NCBI GenBank assembly: GCA_016780765.1
Contig: JADHLH010000006.1
Location: forward strand, 1 to 60,785
From: Alphaproteobacteria bacterium
Lineage (GTDB): Bacteria; Pseudomonadota; Alphaproteobacteria; Puniceispirillales; Puniceispirillaceae
DNA length: 60,785 nucleotides
Direction: 5' to 3'
The position numbers and the translations under genes are program-made. Below the pieces are notes generated by a model, which was given only the letters and a program-made list of their open reading frames with translations, did not search any database and had not been told where the DNA came from. Shown here piece after piece: positions 19,284 through 27,633 of this stretch (the stretch's first letter is position 1; every line of letters starts with the position of its first letter).

Positions 19284-19966
19284 TGACGGGTGAAAAACTG
19301 GTACGGATAACGCGGGAAAATCTCGAAACAGGGACAGTTGCGCGGCTTGTTGCCGAACGCGGCGACGAGGATACACAGCTTGCCACCGAAGACGAGCTGA
19401 AGGCCTCGCGCCGCAGCATGGTTCCCGATGATGCCGATTGCTCTGACTTGTGGGTGTTCGGCTATGGCAGCCTGATTTTCAATCCGATCATGGAGCATGT
19501 CGACCGGGTCAGAGCACAGATTTTTGGTCATCACCGCCGGTTCTGTCTGTGGACACGGCTCGGTCGCGGCACACCGGATTGCCCGGGGCTGGTGCTGGCG
19601 CTTGATCGCGGTGGCAGCTGCACAGGCGTCGCCTACAAGCTGAACCCGGCAAATGCAATTGCCGAGCTGGATTTGCTGTGGCGGCGCGAGATGATCACCC
19701 TTGCCTATCGCGCGCATTGGGTGCGCATGCACACACCAGACGGCATGCAGCGCGGCATCGGATTTGTGTCGCGCCCTGACCGGCCAAACTATGCAGCGCC
19801 AATGCCGATTGACAGCGAGGCAGATGTCATCGCCGCTGCCAGCGGGTTCATCGGCCCTTGCCGCGAGTATCTCTTCGATACAGTCGAGGCGCTGAACGCC
19901 GAGGGGTTTCGCGACCCGCATCTGGAAAAACTGGTGGCACTCGTCAAGCAGAGACTTGCCTCCTGA
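19283..19966 (+). CDS. ChaC-like gamma-glutamylcyclotransferase
   Basis: This 227-residue protein has the ChaC/GGCT glycine-rich motif VFGYGSLIFNP and matches the family through WTRLGRGTPDCPGL and Leu/Glu-rich later blocks (AIAELDLLWRRE, which carries the likely catalytic Glu). ChaC enzymes cleave glutathione to 5-oxoproline and Cys-Gly. The first 55 residues before the motif are an extension. It is translationally coupled to the MscS gene (TGATG), an unexplained pairing that could link osmotic or redox stress responses. Confidence 0.83.
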   Translation: MTGEKLVRITRENLETGTVARLVAERGDEDTQLATEDELKASRRSMVPDDADCSDLWVFGYGSLIFNPIMEHVDRVRAQIFGHHRRFCLWTRLGRGTPDCPGLVLALDRGGSCTGVAYKLNPANAIAELDLLWRREMITLAYRAHWVRMHTPDGMQRGIGFVSRPDRPNYAAPMPIDSEADVIAAASGFIGPCREYLFDTVEALNAEGFRDPHLEKLVALVKQRLAS

Positions 19967-19995
19967 CGTTGCCTCGGCTAGTACCTCATGGCAAT

Positions 19996-20082
19996 GCGAG
20001 TGTGGCGGAATTGGTAGACGCAGTGGATTCAAAATCCACCGCCCGCAAGGGCTTGGGGGTTCGAGTCCCCCCACTCGTACCA
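19996..20082 (+). tRNA. tRNA-Leu (anticodon CAA)
   Basis: The 87-nt sequence has a 7-bp acceptor stem (GCGAGTG with CACTCGT, the first pair being G-U), a D-loop with GGTAGACG, and an anticodon stem GTGGA/TCCAC around loop TTCAAAA giving anticodon CAA for UUG codons. A long variable arm typical of class II tRNA, the T-arm GGGGGTTCGAGTCCCCC, discriminator A and an encoded CCA end complete it. Confidence 0.97.
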
Positions 20083-20111
20083 TTTCTTCGGCGTGACCCT
20101 ACGGAGCGCTC

Positions 20112-20693
20112 ATGGCAACCTTGTGGCGCTACTGCCTTGCACAATATGACCGTGTCCTGACGCTGGCGGGTACCGCGTTGGCCGAACGGTTGATGCTGCT
20201 GTTTGCCGTTCTTGAATCCATCATCATTCCCATCCCGGTTGACCCGCTGCTGGTGGCAATTGTTTTGGCGCGGCCGGCAAAATGGATTCGCCTGTCGCTT
20301 GGCTGTACGCTGGCATCTGTGATTGGCGGCGGTATCGGCTGGGCGCTGGGCGGATTGCTGGGTGTCGGGATTGACCAGATTCTGGCAGCCCTGCCAACAG
20401 CCATAGCAGCCCCCGAGAAGTTTGCGGCAGTGCAGGCGGGTTTTGTTGAATTCGGCATTCTGCTGGTGTTCATCGGGGCTTTTACACCGCTGCCCTACAA
20501 GGTTATCGCCGTCAGTGCCGGCATCGCCGGGTTCGCCCTGCTGCCATTCCTGGTGATATCTTTTATTGGCCGCGGAGTCCGCTTTGCGATCGTTGCCGGT
20601 ATCGCGCGACATCATGGCAACTACCGGATTGTTATCGGGCTGCTTAGTTTACTGGTCTTCCTTTTTGGAGGCGGGTTTTGGCTGATACATTGA
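20112..20693 (+). CDS. YqaA/DedA-like (VTT domain) membrane protein
   Basis: This 193-residue integral membrane protein has about five hydrophobic segments. LFAVLESIIIPIPVDPLL and GAFTPLPYKVIAVSAGIA match the YqaA branch of the SNARE-associated/DedA family, now linked to lipid scrambling or flipping. The exact substrate is unknown. It begins 29 bases after the tRNA and overlaps the dsbB start by 16 bp. Confidence 0.82.
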   Translation: MATLWRYCLAQYDRVLTLAGTALAERLMLLFAVLESIIIPIPVDPLLVAIVLARPAKWIRLSLGCTLASVIGGGIGWALGGLLGVGIDQILAALPTAIAAPEKFAAVQAGFVEFGILLVFIGAFTPLPYKVIAVSAGIAGFALLPFLVISFIGRGVRFAIVAGIARHHGNYRIVIGLLSLLVFLFGGGFWLIH

Positions 20694-21214
20694 AACAGGA
20701 ATTGTCAGTATTGCTGGCACCGCAGCACGGCCTGGTGTTGTGCGCCCTGATTTCGGCAGCGCTTCTTGGTGGCGCATTGCTGTTCGAGCATGTTGGCGGC
20801 ATGGCGCCTTGCAGCCTGTGCATCTGGCAACGCTGGGCGCATGTGGCGGTGATTGTATGCTCGCTTGGCTGGCTGGTGATCAGTCAGCCCATCGGTGCAT
20901 CGCTGCGGGCCGGGCTGATCATCACGGCGCTTGCCGGCATTACCAGTGTTGGCGTCGCGGGATATCATGCCGGTGTCGAATGGCAACTGTGGGCTGGCCC
21001 GGCCGGATGCACCGCCTCATTGTCGTCAGGCGGGTCAACAGCCGATCTGGTCGACAGCCTGCTGGCAACACCGGTGGTACGATGCGACGACGTGCCATGG
21101 TCCCTGTTCGGGCTGTCGATGGCAGGATGGAACATGTTGTTAAGTGTGGATATTGTGGCACTGGCAATGATGTCATTCATTTTTGGCGACCGAAACAGGA
21201 GACGCACATCATGA
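20678..21214 (+). CDS. dsbB: Disulfide bond formation protein DsbB
   Basis: This 178-residue, four-helix inner-membrane protein reoxidises DsbA and passes electrons to ubiquinone. The first redox pair is in APCSLCIWQRW; the second pair is GCTAS and RCDDVPWSLFGLSMAGWN in the periplasmic loop. It overlaps the preceding gene by 16 bp and coq7 by 4 bp (ATGA). Pairing with a ubiquinone biosynthesis gene is functionally sensible. Confidence 0.93.
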   Translation: MADTLKQELSVLLAPQHGLVLCALISAALLGGALLFEHVGGMAPCSLCIWQRWAHVAVIVCSLGWLVISQPIGASLRAGLIITALAGITSVGVAGYHAGVEWQLWAGPAGCTASLSSGGSTADLVDSLLATPVVRCDDVPWSLFGLSMAGWNMLLSVDIVALAMMSFIFGDRNRRRTS

Positions 21215-21747
21215 CACAGCCTAACAGACCGGCCGCAGGCCGCCGCGATATTGAACGCTTCTTGCGCGTTGATCATGCCGGAGAGCGTGCTGCGCAGCAG
21301 ATTTATCGCGGCCAGCTGGCCATTCTGCGGAACCATTCGTCCGGGCCACAAATTCAGCATATGATGGAACAGGAAGTCGAACATCTTGAGGCTTTCGAGG
21401 CGCTGCTCAATGAGCGCCGGGTTCGCCCCTCAGTGCTTGATCCGGTGTGGGGAGCTGCCGGATTTGCACTGGGGGCGGTCACCGCTGTGATGGGACCAAA
21501 GGCAGCTATGGCCTGCACCATCGCGGTGGAAGAGGTGATTGGCGAGCATTACGCCGATCAGGCCGAGCGGCTTGGTGAGGATGAGGCGGAACTGCGCGGC
21601 ACCATCTCGAAGTTCCGCGATGACGAACTGGAACATCGTGATATCGCGATTGAGTATCGTGGACGCGAAGCCATGTTCTACGCAGCTTTGAAGTCAGTGA
21701 TCCAGCAAGGCTGCCGTACCGCCATCCGCATCGCTGAGCGCGTCTGA
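21211..21747 (+). CDS. coq7: 3-demethoxyubiquinol 3-hydroxylase (Coq7-type di-iron)
   Basis: Coq7 performs the last ring hydroxylation in ubiquinone synthesis. The 178-residue helical protein shows the carboxylate-bridged di-iron ligands in DHAGERAAQ, MMEQEVEHLEAFE, CTIAVEEVIGEHY and DDELEHRDIA. The longer open frame upstream reads through dsbB out of frame and is not used. The ATG at 21211 overlaps the dsbB stop. Confidence 0.93.
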   Translation: MTQPNRPAAGRRDIERFLRVDHAGERAAQQIYRGQLAILRNHSSGPQIQHMMEQEVEHLEAFEALLNERRVRPSVLDPVWGAAGFALGAVTAVMGPKAAMACTIAVEEVIGEHYADQAERLGEDEAELRGTISKFRDDELEHRDIAIEYRGREAMFYAALKSVIQQGCRTAIRIAERV

Positions 21748-21795
21748 CACATTTCTGCATAATGGTTTGAGAGCGAGCGCGGCCCGCGCAATACA

Positions 21796-21830
21796 TGAGT
21801 GGCGGCACATGTGTGGCGGGACATGTGTGG
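21796..21830. repeat. 14-bp tandem repeat, 2.5 copies
   Basis: Units TGAGTGGCGGCACA, TGTGTGGCGGGACA and a half copy TGTGTGG fill the short gap between the convergent coq7 and HNH genes. Confidence 0.7.
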
Positions 21831-21847
21831 TACGAATTCGCGCGGGA

Positions 21848-22408
21848 TCAGGTCTGCTGCAGTTCAGAATCCCAATACAGATAGTCACGCCAGGATTCGT
21901 GCAGATAGTTCGGTGGAAACCCACGGCCATTTTCCTGCAGCTGCCAGATATTCGGGGCCACCGGCGTTGCCAATGGCTGCATACCGCACTGGGCCGGCAG
22001 TTTATTGGCCTTTTTCAGATTACAGGGGCTGCAGGCCGCCACAACATTGGTCCAGGTGGTGCGCCCGCCGCGTGATCGAGGCACAACATGGTCGAATGTC
22101 AGATCAGCCGCCGCGTGGCCGGTGCCACAATATTGGCAGCTGAACCGGTCGCGCAGAAAAACGTTGAAACGGGTGAATGCCGGGTTGCGCATCTGCGGCA
22201 CATATTCTTTCAGCGCAATCACCGAGGGCAGCTTCATCTCGATGGTTGGTGAACTGATCGAAACGTCATATTCCGAAACGATGGTAACCCGCTCAAGACA
22301 AACGGCCTTCACCGCATCCTGCCAGGACCAGAGTGAAAGCGGAAAATAATTCAAGGGACGGAAATCGGCATTCAGGACCAGTGCTGGTGCGAAACTGCCT
22401 GCGTTCAT
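21848..22408 (-). CDS. HNH endonuclease family protein
   Basis: This 186-residue protein has a C-terminal HNH domain: CQYCGTGHAAADLTFDHVVPRSRGG, split here as CQYCG, LTFDHVVPRSRGG and the zinc-binding partner CSPCNLKK. The N-terminal half (LVLNADFRPLNYFPLSLWSW) is a conserved extension of this HNH subfamily, which is common as a single chromosomal gene in alphaproteobacteria and is not phage-linked here. The DNA target and role are unknown. Confidence 0.87.
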   Translation of the reverse strand: MNAGSFAPALVLNADFRPLNYFPLSLWSWQDAVKAVCLERVTIVSEYDVSISSPTIEMKLPSVIALKEYVPQMRNPAFTRFNVFLRDRFSCQYCGTGHAAADLTFDHVVPRSRGGRTTWTNVVAACSPCNLKKANKLPAQCGMQPLATPVAPNIWQLQENGRGFPPNYLHESWRDYLYWDSELQQT

Positions 22409-22574
22409 CGTCTCCCCCGTTTGGTGCGTCCGGTCATTGACATAAACAAACCATGGTCATCCCCCGATTACAAGAGATTACCCCCACATATTGGGATGAG
22501 TCATACTATCGCCTCAAAATATTGCGGTGTTATGACAAGAAACAAACATAAGCCGCTGACAACGGTGCATGGTT

Positions 22575-23222
22575 TCAGCCGGGAAGCGCATCTGCCAGAA
22601 AATCAATCGCCGCGGTCAGGGCATCAGAATCAATGCCGTGACCAAGACCGGGACGGCTGACGCATGCGGCCTCAATACCATGTTCGCCAAGAATTCCGGA
22701 TGCTGTCGCCATCATCGAGAATGGTACAACCGCATCATCCGTGCCATGCACCAGCATCACCGCTGGCCGCGTTTCCAGATCGGCAATCGCTTCCTTTTGC
22801 AACAAAGCGCCCGAAAAGCTGACAATTGCCGCCGGGGGCGGGTCCATTGAAAGCCCGCAATGCAAGCTCATCATGCCACCTTGCGAAAACCCGGTCAGCG
22901 CCACTGCTGTGTGATCAAGTCCCAATTCATCACAGGCCGCCTGTACCGACGGCAGAATAACAGCGGCTGCCACTTGCGGCCCTTCGGTCATGTCACCCAG
23001 ATCGAACCATTGGCGGCCCATCGGGTTCATGCTGCATACATCAGGGGCATTCGGCACAAAGAAAGCCGCCCCGGGAAAACGCAGCGAGATCGGATAGGCC
23101 AGATCGGCCAGATCGCTGGCATCAGCGCCCCAGCCATGCATGATCACGATCAGGCTGGACGGGTCACCACCGCGTGCCGGCGCGGTGAAATGCCCGCTCA
23201 GCTGTCCGAATTCCTTCATCAT
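22575..23222 (-). CDS. Phospholipase/carboxylesterase-family serine hydrolase
   Basis: This 215-residue alpha/beta hydrolase of the acyl-protein thioesterase/YpfH group has the oxyanion segment IVIMHGWGADASDLAD, nucleophile Ser113 in GFSQGG, Asp in GTDDAVVPF and His in GLGHGID. It has no signal peptide, so it is cytoplasmic. The natural substrate is unknown. A start one codon later (second Met) is equally likely. It is divergent from gluQRS. Confidence 0.85.
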   Translation of the reverse strand: MMKEFGQLSGHFTAPARGGDPSSLIVIMHGWGADASDLADLAYPISLRFPGAAFFVPNAPDVCSMNPMGRQWFDLGDMTEGPQVAAAVILPSVQAACDELGLDHTAVALTGFSQGGMMSLHCGLSMDPPPAAIVSFSGALLQKEAIADLETRPAVMLVHGTDDAVVPFSMMATASGILGEHGIEAACVSRPGLGHGIDSDALTAAIDFLADALPG

Positions 23223-23414
23223 CGCCCTTACCTGCCTTTCATAATCACGGATCAGATTGTCGCCAGAATATCACAACAGGCAGAAACGCTACACGTGCTG
23301 GCACATACTGGTCCAGATGCTGTGTTGCCGATATTCACAAAAGCTGCCCGCACCCGCTAGACTGTGGCAGGTTTGAGAATCGAACGAGCGGGGCACTTCA
23401 CACGTGAGCCACCA

Positions 23415-24257
23415 ATGAATACAGAAAATACCGCACATCAAGTCACGCGATTTGCCCCCAGCCCGACGGGCGAATTGCATCTGGGGCACGCCTATTCGGC
23501 AATGGTGGCGCATCATCTGGGCAACGGCTATGTCCTGCGCATCGATGATATCGACCATACACGCTGCCGCGATCATTTCACCACCGGCATTCTGGAGGAT
23601 CTGTGCTGGCTTGGACTGCCATGGACAGGCGATCCGGTCTTTCAAAGCCAGCGCAGAGACGCCTATGCCGATGCGCTGGCACGTCTGCAGAAAATGGAAT
23701 TGGTCTATCCCTGCTATCTGTCACGAAAAGAGCTGTCGGCCGTGTTGAGCGCCCCGCATGGCAGCACTGCGCCACATGCAACGGACATGGTTCTGCCTGC
23801 TGTCGAGATGGCACGCCGCGCCGCTGATGGCAGCGGGGCCGCCTGGCGGTTGCGTACCGATGCCGCGCTGGCCCATACCGGACCGCTGCACTGGTTTGAT
23901 GCCCGCACCGGACAGATGGTGCCGGTTGATTTGTCGGCGCATGGCGATGTGGTTGTGGCGCGCCGTGATATCGGCACATCCTATCATCTGTCAGTGGTCA
24001 TTGATGATGCACTGGATGGTGTCACCCTTGTTACCCGCGGTGCTGATCTGGCTGACAGCACGCATGTACACCGGTTGCTGCAGGGGCTGCTGGACTTGCC
24101 GGGCCCTGCCTATCTGCATCACGATCTGGTTTCCGGTGATACCGGCAAACGCCTTGCCAAACGCGATCATGCCACCAGTCTGGCCAGTTTGCGGGCGCAC
24201 GGAATGACTGTGGATAATCTTGTTGCACAAATGCCACCGCTACCATCTTTTCGTTGA
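23415..24257 (+). CDS. gluQRS: Glutamyl-Q tRNA(Asp) synthetase
   Basis: This truncated GlxRS paralogue of 280 residues glutamylates the queuosine in the wobble position of tRNA-Asp. TRFAPSPTGELHLGHAYSA is the class I N-terminal signature; GKRLAKRDHATSLASLR is the KMSKS-like part. The anticodon-binding domain of true GluRS is absent, as expected. The usual zinc cluster is reduced here: only one Cys is seen in YPCYLSRKEL, where many homologues have CxC. I chose the ATG at 23415. Confidence 0.92.
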   Translation: MNTENTAHQVTRFAPSPTGELHLGHAYSAMVAHHLGNGYVLRIDDIDHTRCRDHFTTGILEDLCWLGLPWTGDPVFQSQRRDAYADALARLQKMELVYPCYLSRKELSAVLSAPHGSTAPHATDMVLPAVEMARRAADGSGAAWRLRTDAALAHTGPLHWFDARTGQMVPVDLSAHGDVVVARRDIGTSYHLSVVIDDALDGVTLVTRGADLADSTHVHRLLQGLLDLPGPAYLHHDLVSGDTGKRLAKRDHATSLASLRAHGMTVDNLVAQMPPLPSFR

Positions 24258-24308
24258 GGTGAAGACAGTTTTTCATTTTAAGTAATTGTTTTATATCATT
24301 TTTTATAA

Positions 24309-24331
24309 GTCAGACTATCTGACCTATTTTT
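24309..24331 (+). terminator. Probable weak rho-independent terminator after gluQRS
   Basis: A perfect 6-bp inverted repeat GTCAGA-CTA-TCTGAC is followed by CTATTTTTG, about 55 bases after the gluQRS stop. The stem is short, and the same sequence could be an operator. It precedes the palindrome TTTTTGCAAAAA. Confidence 0.4.
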
Positions 24332-24344
24332 GCAAAAAATGGCC

Positions 24345-24456
24345 TGTACGGTCTTGACGTGGCACTGCCGGAGGCGCACATACGCGGTGTGCAGCCATTG
24401 GCTGTGCGTTTCCTCCTTAAACTCGGCCGTGAGTCATCTCACGGTCTTTTTTTTTG
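24345..24456 (+). ncRNA. Candidate structured RNA or leader upstream of moaA
   Basis: This is a non-coding stretch in the 414-base gap between gluQRS and moaA. GGAGG (about 24370) can pair with CCTCC (about 24412) and enclose two hairpins, GCACA/TGTGC and AGCC-ATT-GGCT. It ends in a strong terminator. This could be a small RNA, or an attenuated leader for moaA whose start is 215 bases further on. I do not recognise a known Rfam family, and the fold is by eye. Confidence 0.3.
24427..24456 (+). terminator. Strong rho-independent terminator
   Basis: A perfect 7-bp stem CCGTGAG-TCAT-CTCACGG is followed by TC and a run of nine T. It lies 170 bases after gluQRS and 215 before moaA, so it ends either gluQRS read-through, an independent small RNA, or an attenuated moaA leader. 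Confidence 0.85.
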
Positions 24457-24671
24457 CCGCCAGTCTGCCGTCCAAATGCCCTCTTTCGGGGATCTATTAC
24501 GGGGCGAAAAACAGGCTGGCAGCAAAGAGCGGGCGCATTTGTTGCCGGATGGGGCAAGTGCAGACGTGACAAGATGCCGTGGCCTGGCGGGCATGCCACA
24601 GTTGCAATGGGCGCGCCCCAGCGTCTACGATGTTGTTTCCATGCCCTGAAAATGCAGCAGAACACCGGATC

Positions 24672-25748
24672 ATGACACCAGACAATGCCATTCCAGAAAG
24701 CGCCATCCCAGATAGCGCAGACCAGGCCAGCGCAAAGCATAACAGTGCCGCCAGCGGCCTGATCGACCCTTATGGCAGGCGGGTGGACTACCTGCGTGTA
24801 TCGGTGACCGACCGCTGTGATTTCCGTTGCGTCTATTGCATGGCAGAGGAAATGACATTCCTGCCGAAAGCAGAACTTCTCAGCCTTGAAGAACTGGAGG
24901 TGCTGTGCCGCCGTTTCATGGCTGCCGGCATCCGCAAGATAAGGCTGACAGGCGGTGAACCGCTGGTGCGCCGCAATATCATGCAACTGATCTCGGCCCT
25001 TGGCAGCGAGGTCAAGGCCGGCAATCTTGATGAGTTGACCATAACGACCAATGGCAGCCAGCTTGGCAAGATGGCGGATGATCTGTTCGCTGCCGGGGTT
25101 CGCCGTGTCAATATCTCGCTCGATACGCTGGATGAAGACAGGTTCCGGGCGATTACCCGCTGGGGCGATCTGTCCAAGGTACTTGCCGGGCTGCGCGCTG
25201 CCCGGGCGGCCGGTCTGCAGATCAAGATCAATGCTGTTGCGTTGCGCGGCGTGAATGATGGTGAACTGGGCGATATGCTGCCCTGGTGCGGCGACCAGGG
25301 GTTCGATATGACCATCATCGAAGTCATGCCCATGGGCGATATCGGAAGCGAAAACCGGCTGGATCAGTATCTGCCGCTGTCGACTGTCCGCGCCGATCTG
25401 GCCAAACGATTTACCCTGACCGATATTCCGTTCCGCACCGGCGGTCCGGCGCGCTATGTCAAGATTGAGGAAACGGGACAGAAGTTGGGTTTCATCACCC
25501 CGCTGACCCATAATTTCTGTGAAAGCTGCAACCGGGTGCGGGTGACCTGCACCGGCCAGCTATATATGTGCCTGGGACAGGATGATAATGCCGACCTGCG
25601 ACGCGCGCTGCGCGAAGGCGGCAGTGACGGGCTGGACGCGGCCATTGTAGAAGCCATCGGCCGCAAGCCGAAAGGTCATGATTTTATCATCGACCGGCGG
25701 CATAGCGATCCTGCTGTAAGCCGCCATATGAATGTAACCGGCGGCTGA
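24672..25748 (+). CDS. moaA: GTP 3',8-cyclase (molybdenum cofactor biosynthesis)
   Basis: This radical-SAM enzyme of 358 residues converts GTP to the 3',8-cyclo intermediate with MoaC in molybdopterin synthesis. The SAM cluster is C49xxxC53xxC56 in CDFRCVYC; the second 4Fe-4S cluster is C283xxC286 plus C300. The C-terminus ends in the conserved Gly-Gly (NVTGG) required for activity. It has an N-terminal extension of about 30 residues rich in Ser and Ala. The 24457-24671 leader holds further inverted repeats (AGACG with CGTCT, GTGGC with GCCAC) and may be regulatory. Confidence 0.95.
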   Translation: MTPDNAIPESAIPDSADQASAKHNSAASGLIDPYGRRVDYLRVSVTDRCDFRCVYCMAEEMTFLPKAELLSLEELEVLCRRFMAAGIRKIRLTGGEPLVRRNIMQLISALGSEVKAGNLDELTITTNGSQLGKMADDLFAAGVRRVNISLDTLDEDRFRAITRWGDLSKVLAGLRAARAAGLQIKINAVALRGVNDGELGDMLPWCGDQGFDMTIIEVMPMGDIGSENRLDQYLPLSTVRADLAKRFTLTDIPFRTGGPARYVKIEETGQKLGFITPLTHNFCESCNRVRVTCTGQLYMCLGQDDNADLRRALREGGSDGLDAAIVEAIGRKPKGHDFIIDRRHSDPAVSRHMNVTGG

Positions 25749-25776
25749 TCAGGCGTTAACGCTGCTGTCATCAGCA

Positions 25777-26979
25777 TTACGGGGTCACCGTACCACGGCT
25801 GCGCTGCGTGATCGCCAGCCACAGCAATGCCAGAACCACAACACCGACCGGCAGTATGGCCACCTGGCTCATCATCTCCCAGCCATATTGGCTATGCACA
25901 GCTCCTGCTGTCAGCGAAGCAATGGCAACAGTTGTGGTTGTCATCAGATCACCAAATCCTTGTACCCGTCCGCGCTCGATCGGCTCGGCAACACGCGCGA
26001 TCAGCGAACTGCCACCAATGTAAAGGAAGTTCCAGCCAAGCCCCAGCGTTACAAGCGCGAACCAATACAGCCAGAACCCGTCAGCCGCCAGCGCCAGGAT
26101 GATCGTCGCCAGATAAAACAGAACACCTGCCCACAACACCCGTGCTGTGCCAAATCTTGCAATCAGATTGCCCGTAAAGAATGACGGCAGAAACATCGCC
26201 ACGACATGCCACTGGATGATGGTTGCGTTCGCCGAGGTGCCAAGCTTGGCAACATTCACCACTTGCAACGGCGTTGCCGTCATCAGATAGCTCATCAGCG
26301 CATAGCCGATGGCGGCGCACACAATCCCGACGATATAGACCGGCATCCGGAAAAAAGCACCAATCGGGCGTCCGGCAGCCCCCTGCTGGGGTTTTGGCTT
26401 TTCAATCTTCACACCGGCCAGTGCAAACAACGAGACAAGCTGCACAATGGCGACAACGAAAAAACACCCCGCATACATGATACCGGGCACCAGATCGACA
26501 GTGTTGCGGGCGATTTCAGGCCCCATGACAGCGGCAGCAAGCCCGCCGGCGAGGACATAGGATATCGCCTTTGCCCGGTCCTTTTCCGCCAGCCCGTCTG
26601 CCGCAGCGTATCTGTAATAGGCAGATATCCCCATTGATACGCCGAGCCCCATCGAGGCACCGCAGAACAGGGGGAAACTCTGCACAATGATCGCCATGCC
26701 CAGCAACAGTGACGAGATGCAGCTGATCAGCACTCCCGCGATAAAAACCGGCCGTCTGCCAATGCGGGCCATCAGCAATGAGGCCGGCAAGGTAATCATC
26801 ATGACGCTGACAAACTGCAACGACAGCGGCAAGGTGGCCAGCCACGGGGCGGGCGCGAGAAGATAGCCGACAAGCGCCGTATTGATGATGTTCACATTCA
26901 TTGATGTCATCGAAAGGGCCTGGGCAATGGCCAGCCGGACGACATTCGATTTTTGCTGTTTGGTCTGCATGATGATCAT
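25777..26979 (-). CDS. MFS transporter
   Basis: This major facilitator permease of about 400 residues has twelve hydrophobic segments and the inter-helix loop motif MARIGRRPVFIAG (the family's GxLaDrxGrkp-like block). The second-half counterpart is GNLIARFGTARVLWAG. The substrate is unknown. I placed the start at 26979 (MIIMQTKQ); ATG 26970 is close behind, while the open frame up to 27147 overlaps fur and is unlikely. It is convergent with moaA. Confidence 0.83.
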   Translation of the reverse strand: MIIMQTKQQKSNVVRLAIAQALSMTSMNVNIINTALVGYLLAPAPWLATLPLSLQFVSVMMITLPASLLMARIGRRPVFIAGVLISCISSLLLGMAIIVQSFPLFCGASMGLGVSMGISAYYRYAAADGLAEKDRAKAISYVLAGGLAAAVMGPEIARNTVDLVPGIMYAGCFFVVAIVQLVSLFALAGVKIEKPKPQQGAAGRPIGAFFRMPVYIVGIVCAAIGYALMSYLMTATPLQVVNVAKLGTSANATIIQWHVVAMFLPSFFTGNLIARFGTARVLWAGVLFYLATIILALAADGFWLYWFALVTLGLGWNFLYIGGSSLIARVAEPIERGRVQGFGDLMTTTTVAIASLTAGAVHSQYGWEMMSQVAILPVGVVVLALLWLAITQRSRGTVTP

Positions 26980-27067
26980 TTCAAGATTGGGACCCGGTTG
27001 CGCAGCCTGACGGCGTCGGCCCCTACCACCGCTTTCACCGGGCAGCAGATGCAGACGGATTGCAGGT

Positions 27068-27484
27068 CTATCCGGAATCCGTTGGCAGCTTTCGACCGAA
27101 CAGTTCAAGCCGGTGATCAACCAGCTCATACCCCATTTCACGGGCAATCTGTTCTTTCAGCGCTTCCAGTTCCGCATGATAGAATTCAATAACCTCGCCG
27201 GTTTCAACATCGACCAGATGCTCGTGATGCTCACCAGCTTCTTCATAACGCGCCCGCCCGTCGCCGAATTCCAGGCGTTCAATGACCCCGGCCTCTTCCA
27301 GAAGCTTGACCGTGCGATAGACAGTGGCGATAGAAATGGTGTTGTCCTGCTGGACAGCACGCCGATAAAGCTCATCCACATCGGGATGATCTTCCGCATC
27401 ACCTATAACACCAACTATGACCTGTCTTTGGCTGGTCATGCGAATGCCCTTTTCAAGGCATCGCGATAGCAAGTTGTTGGACAT
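27068..27484 (-). CDS. fur: Fur-family metalloregulator (Fur/Mur type)
   Basis: This 138-residue repressor has a winged helix (RMTSQRQVIVGVI, IATVYRTVKLLEEAG) and the C-terminal metal-sensing segment EHHEHLVDVETGEVIEF. The CxxC zinc motif of E. coli Fur is missing, as in alphaproteobacterial Fur/Mur proteins that respond to iron or manganese. A short palindrome (27503-27517) lies just upstream and could be an autoregulatory site. It is divergent from the EamA transporter gene. Confidence 0.9.
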   Translation of the reverse strand: MSNNLLSRCLEKGIRMTSQRQVIVGVIGDAEDHPDVDELYRRAVQQDNTISIATVYRTVKLLEEAGVIERLEFGDGRARYEEAGEHHEHLVDVETGEVIEFYHAELEALKEQIAREMGYELVDHRLELFGRKLPTDSG

Positions 27485-27502
27485 TCAAAACCTGAGTGTT
27501 GG

Positions 27503-27517
27503 CGGCAGCAGCTGCCG
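27503..27517. promoter_or_regulatory. Short palindrome upstream of fur
   Basis: CGGCAGC-A-GCTGCCG, with perfect 7-bp arms, is 19 bases from the fur start in the fur/EamA divergent gap. It could be an operator, but no Fur-box sequence is evident and the GC-rich arms could occur by chance. Confidence 0.25.
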
Positions 27518-27633
27518 GTGTTGTGAGTGAGCACAGTCTGCAACGTCCGCACGCAAACTTCAAGCTGACCATGCACGATGACGCAAAAACGCACTGATTG
27601 ACGGCGCATGCTAACAATGCGCAGGATGCGCCT

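Noticed and set aside
21848..22408. HNH gene as a sign of a prophage or homing intron
   Set aside because: Flanking genes are housekeeping, there is no integrase, portal, terminase or intron structure, and this HNH subfamily is a usual single chromosomal gene.
24345..24671. 6S RNA, SRP RNA or the E. coli-type Moco riboswitch
   Set aside because: No GGAAGG-type SRP tetraloop motif is present, the size is too small for 6S, and the Moco motif sequence is not recognised.
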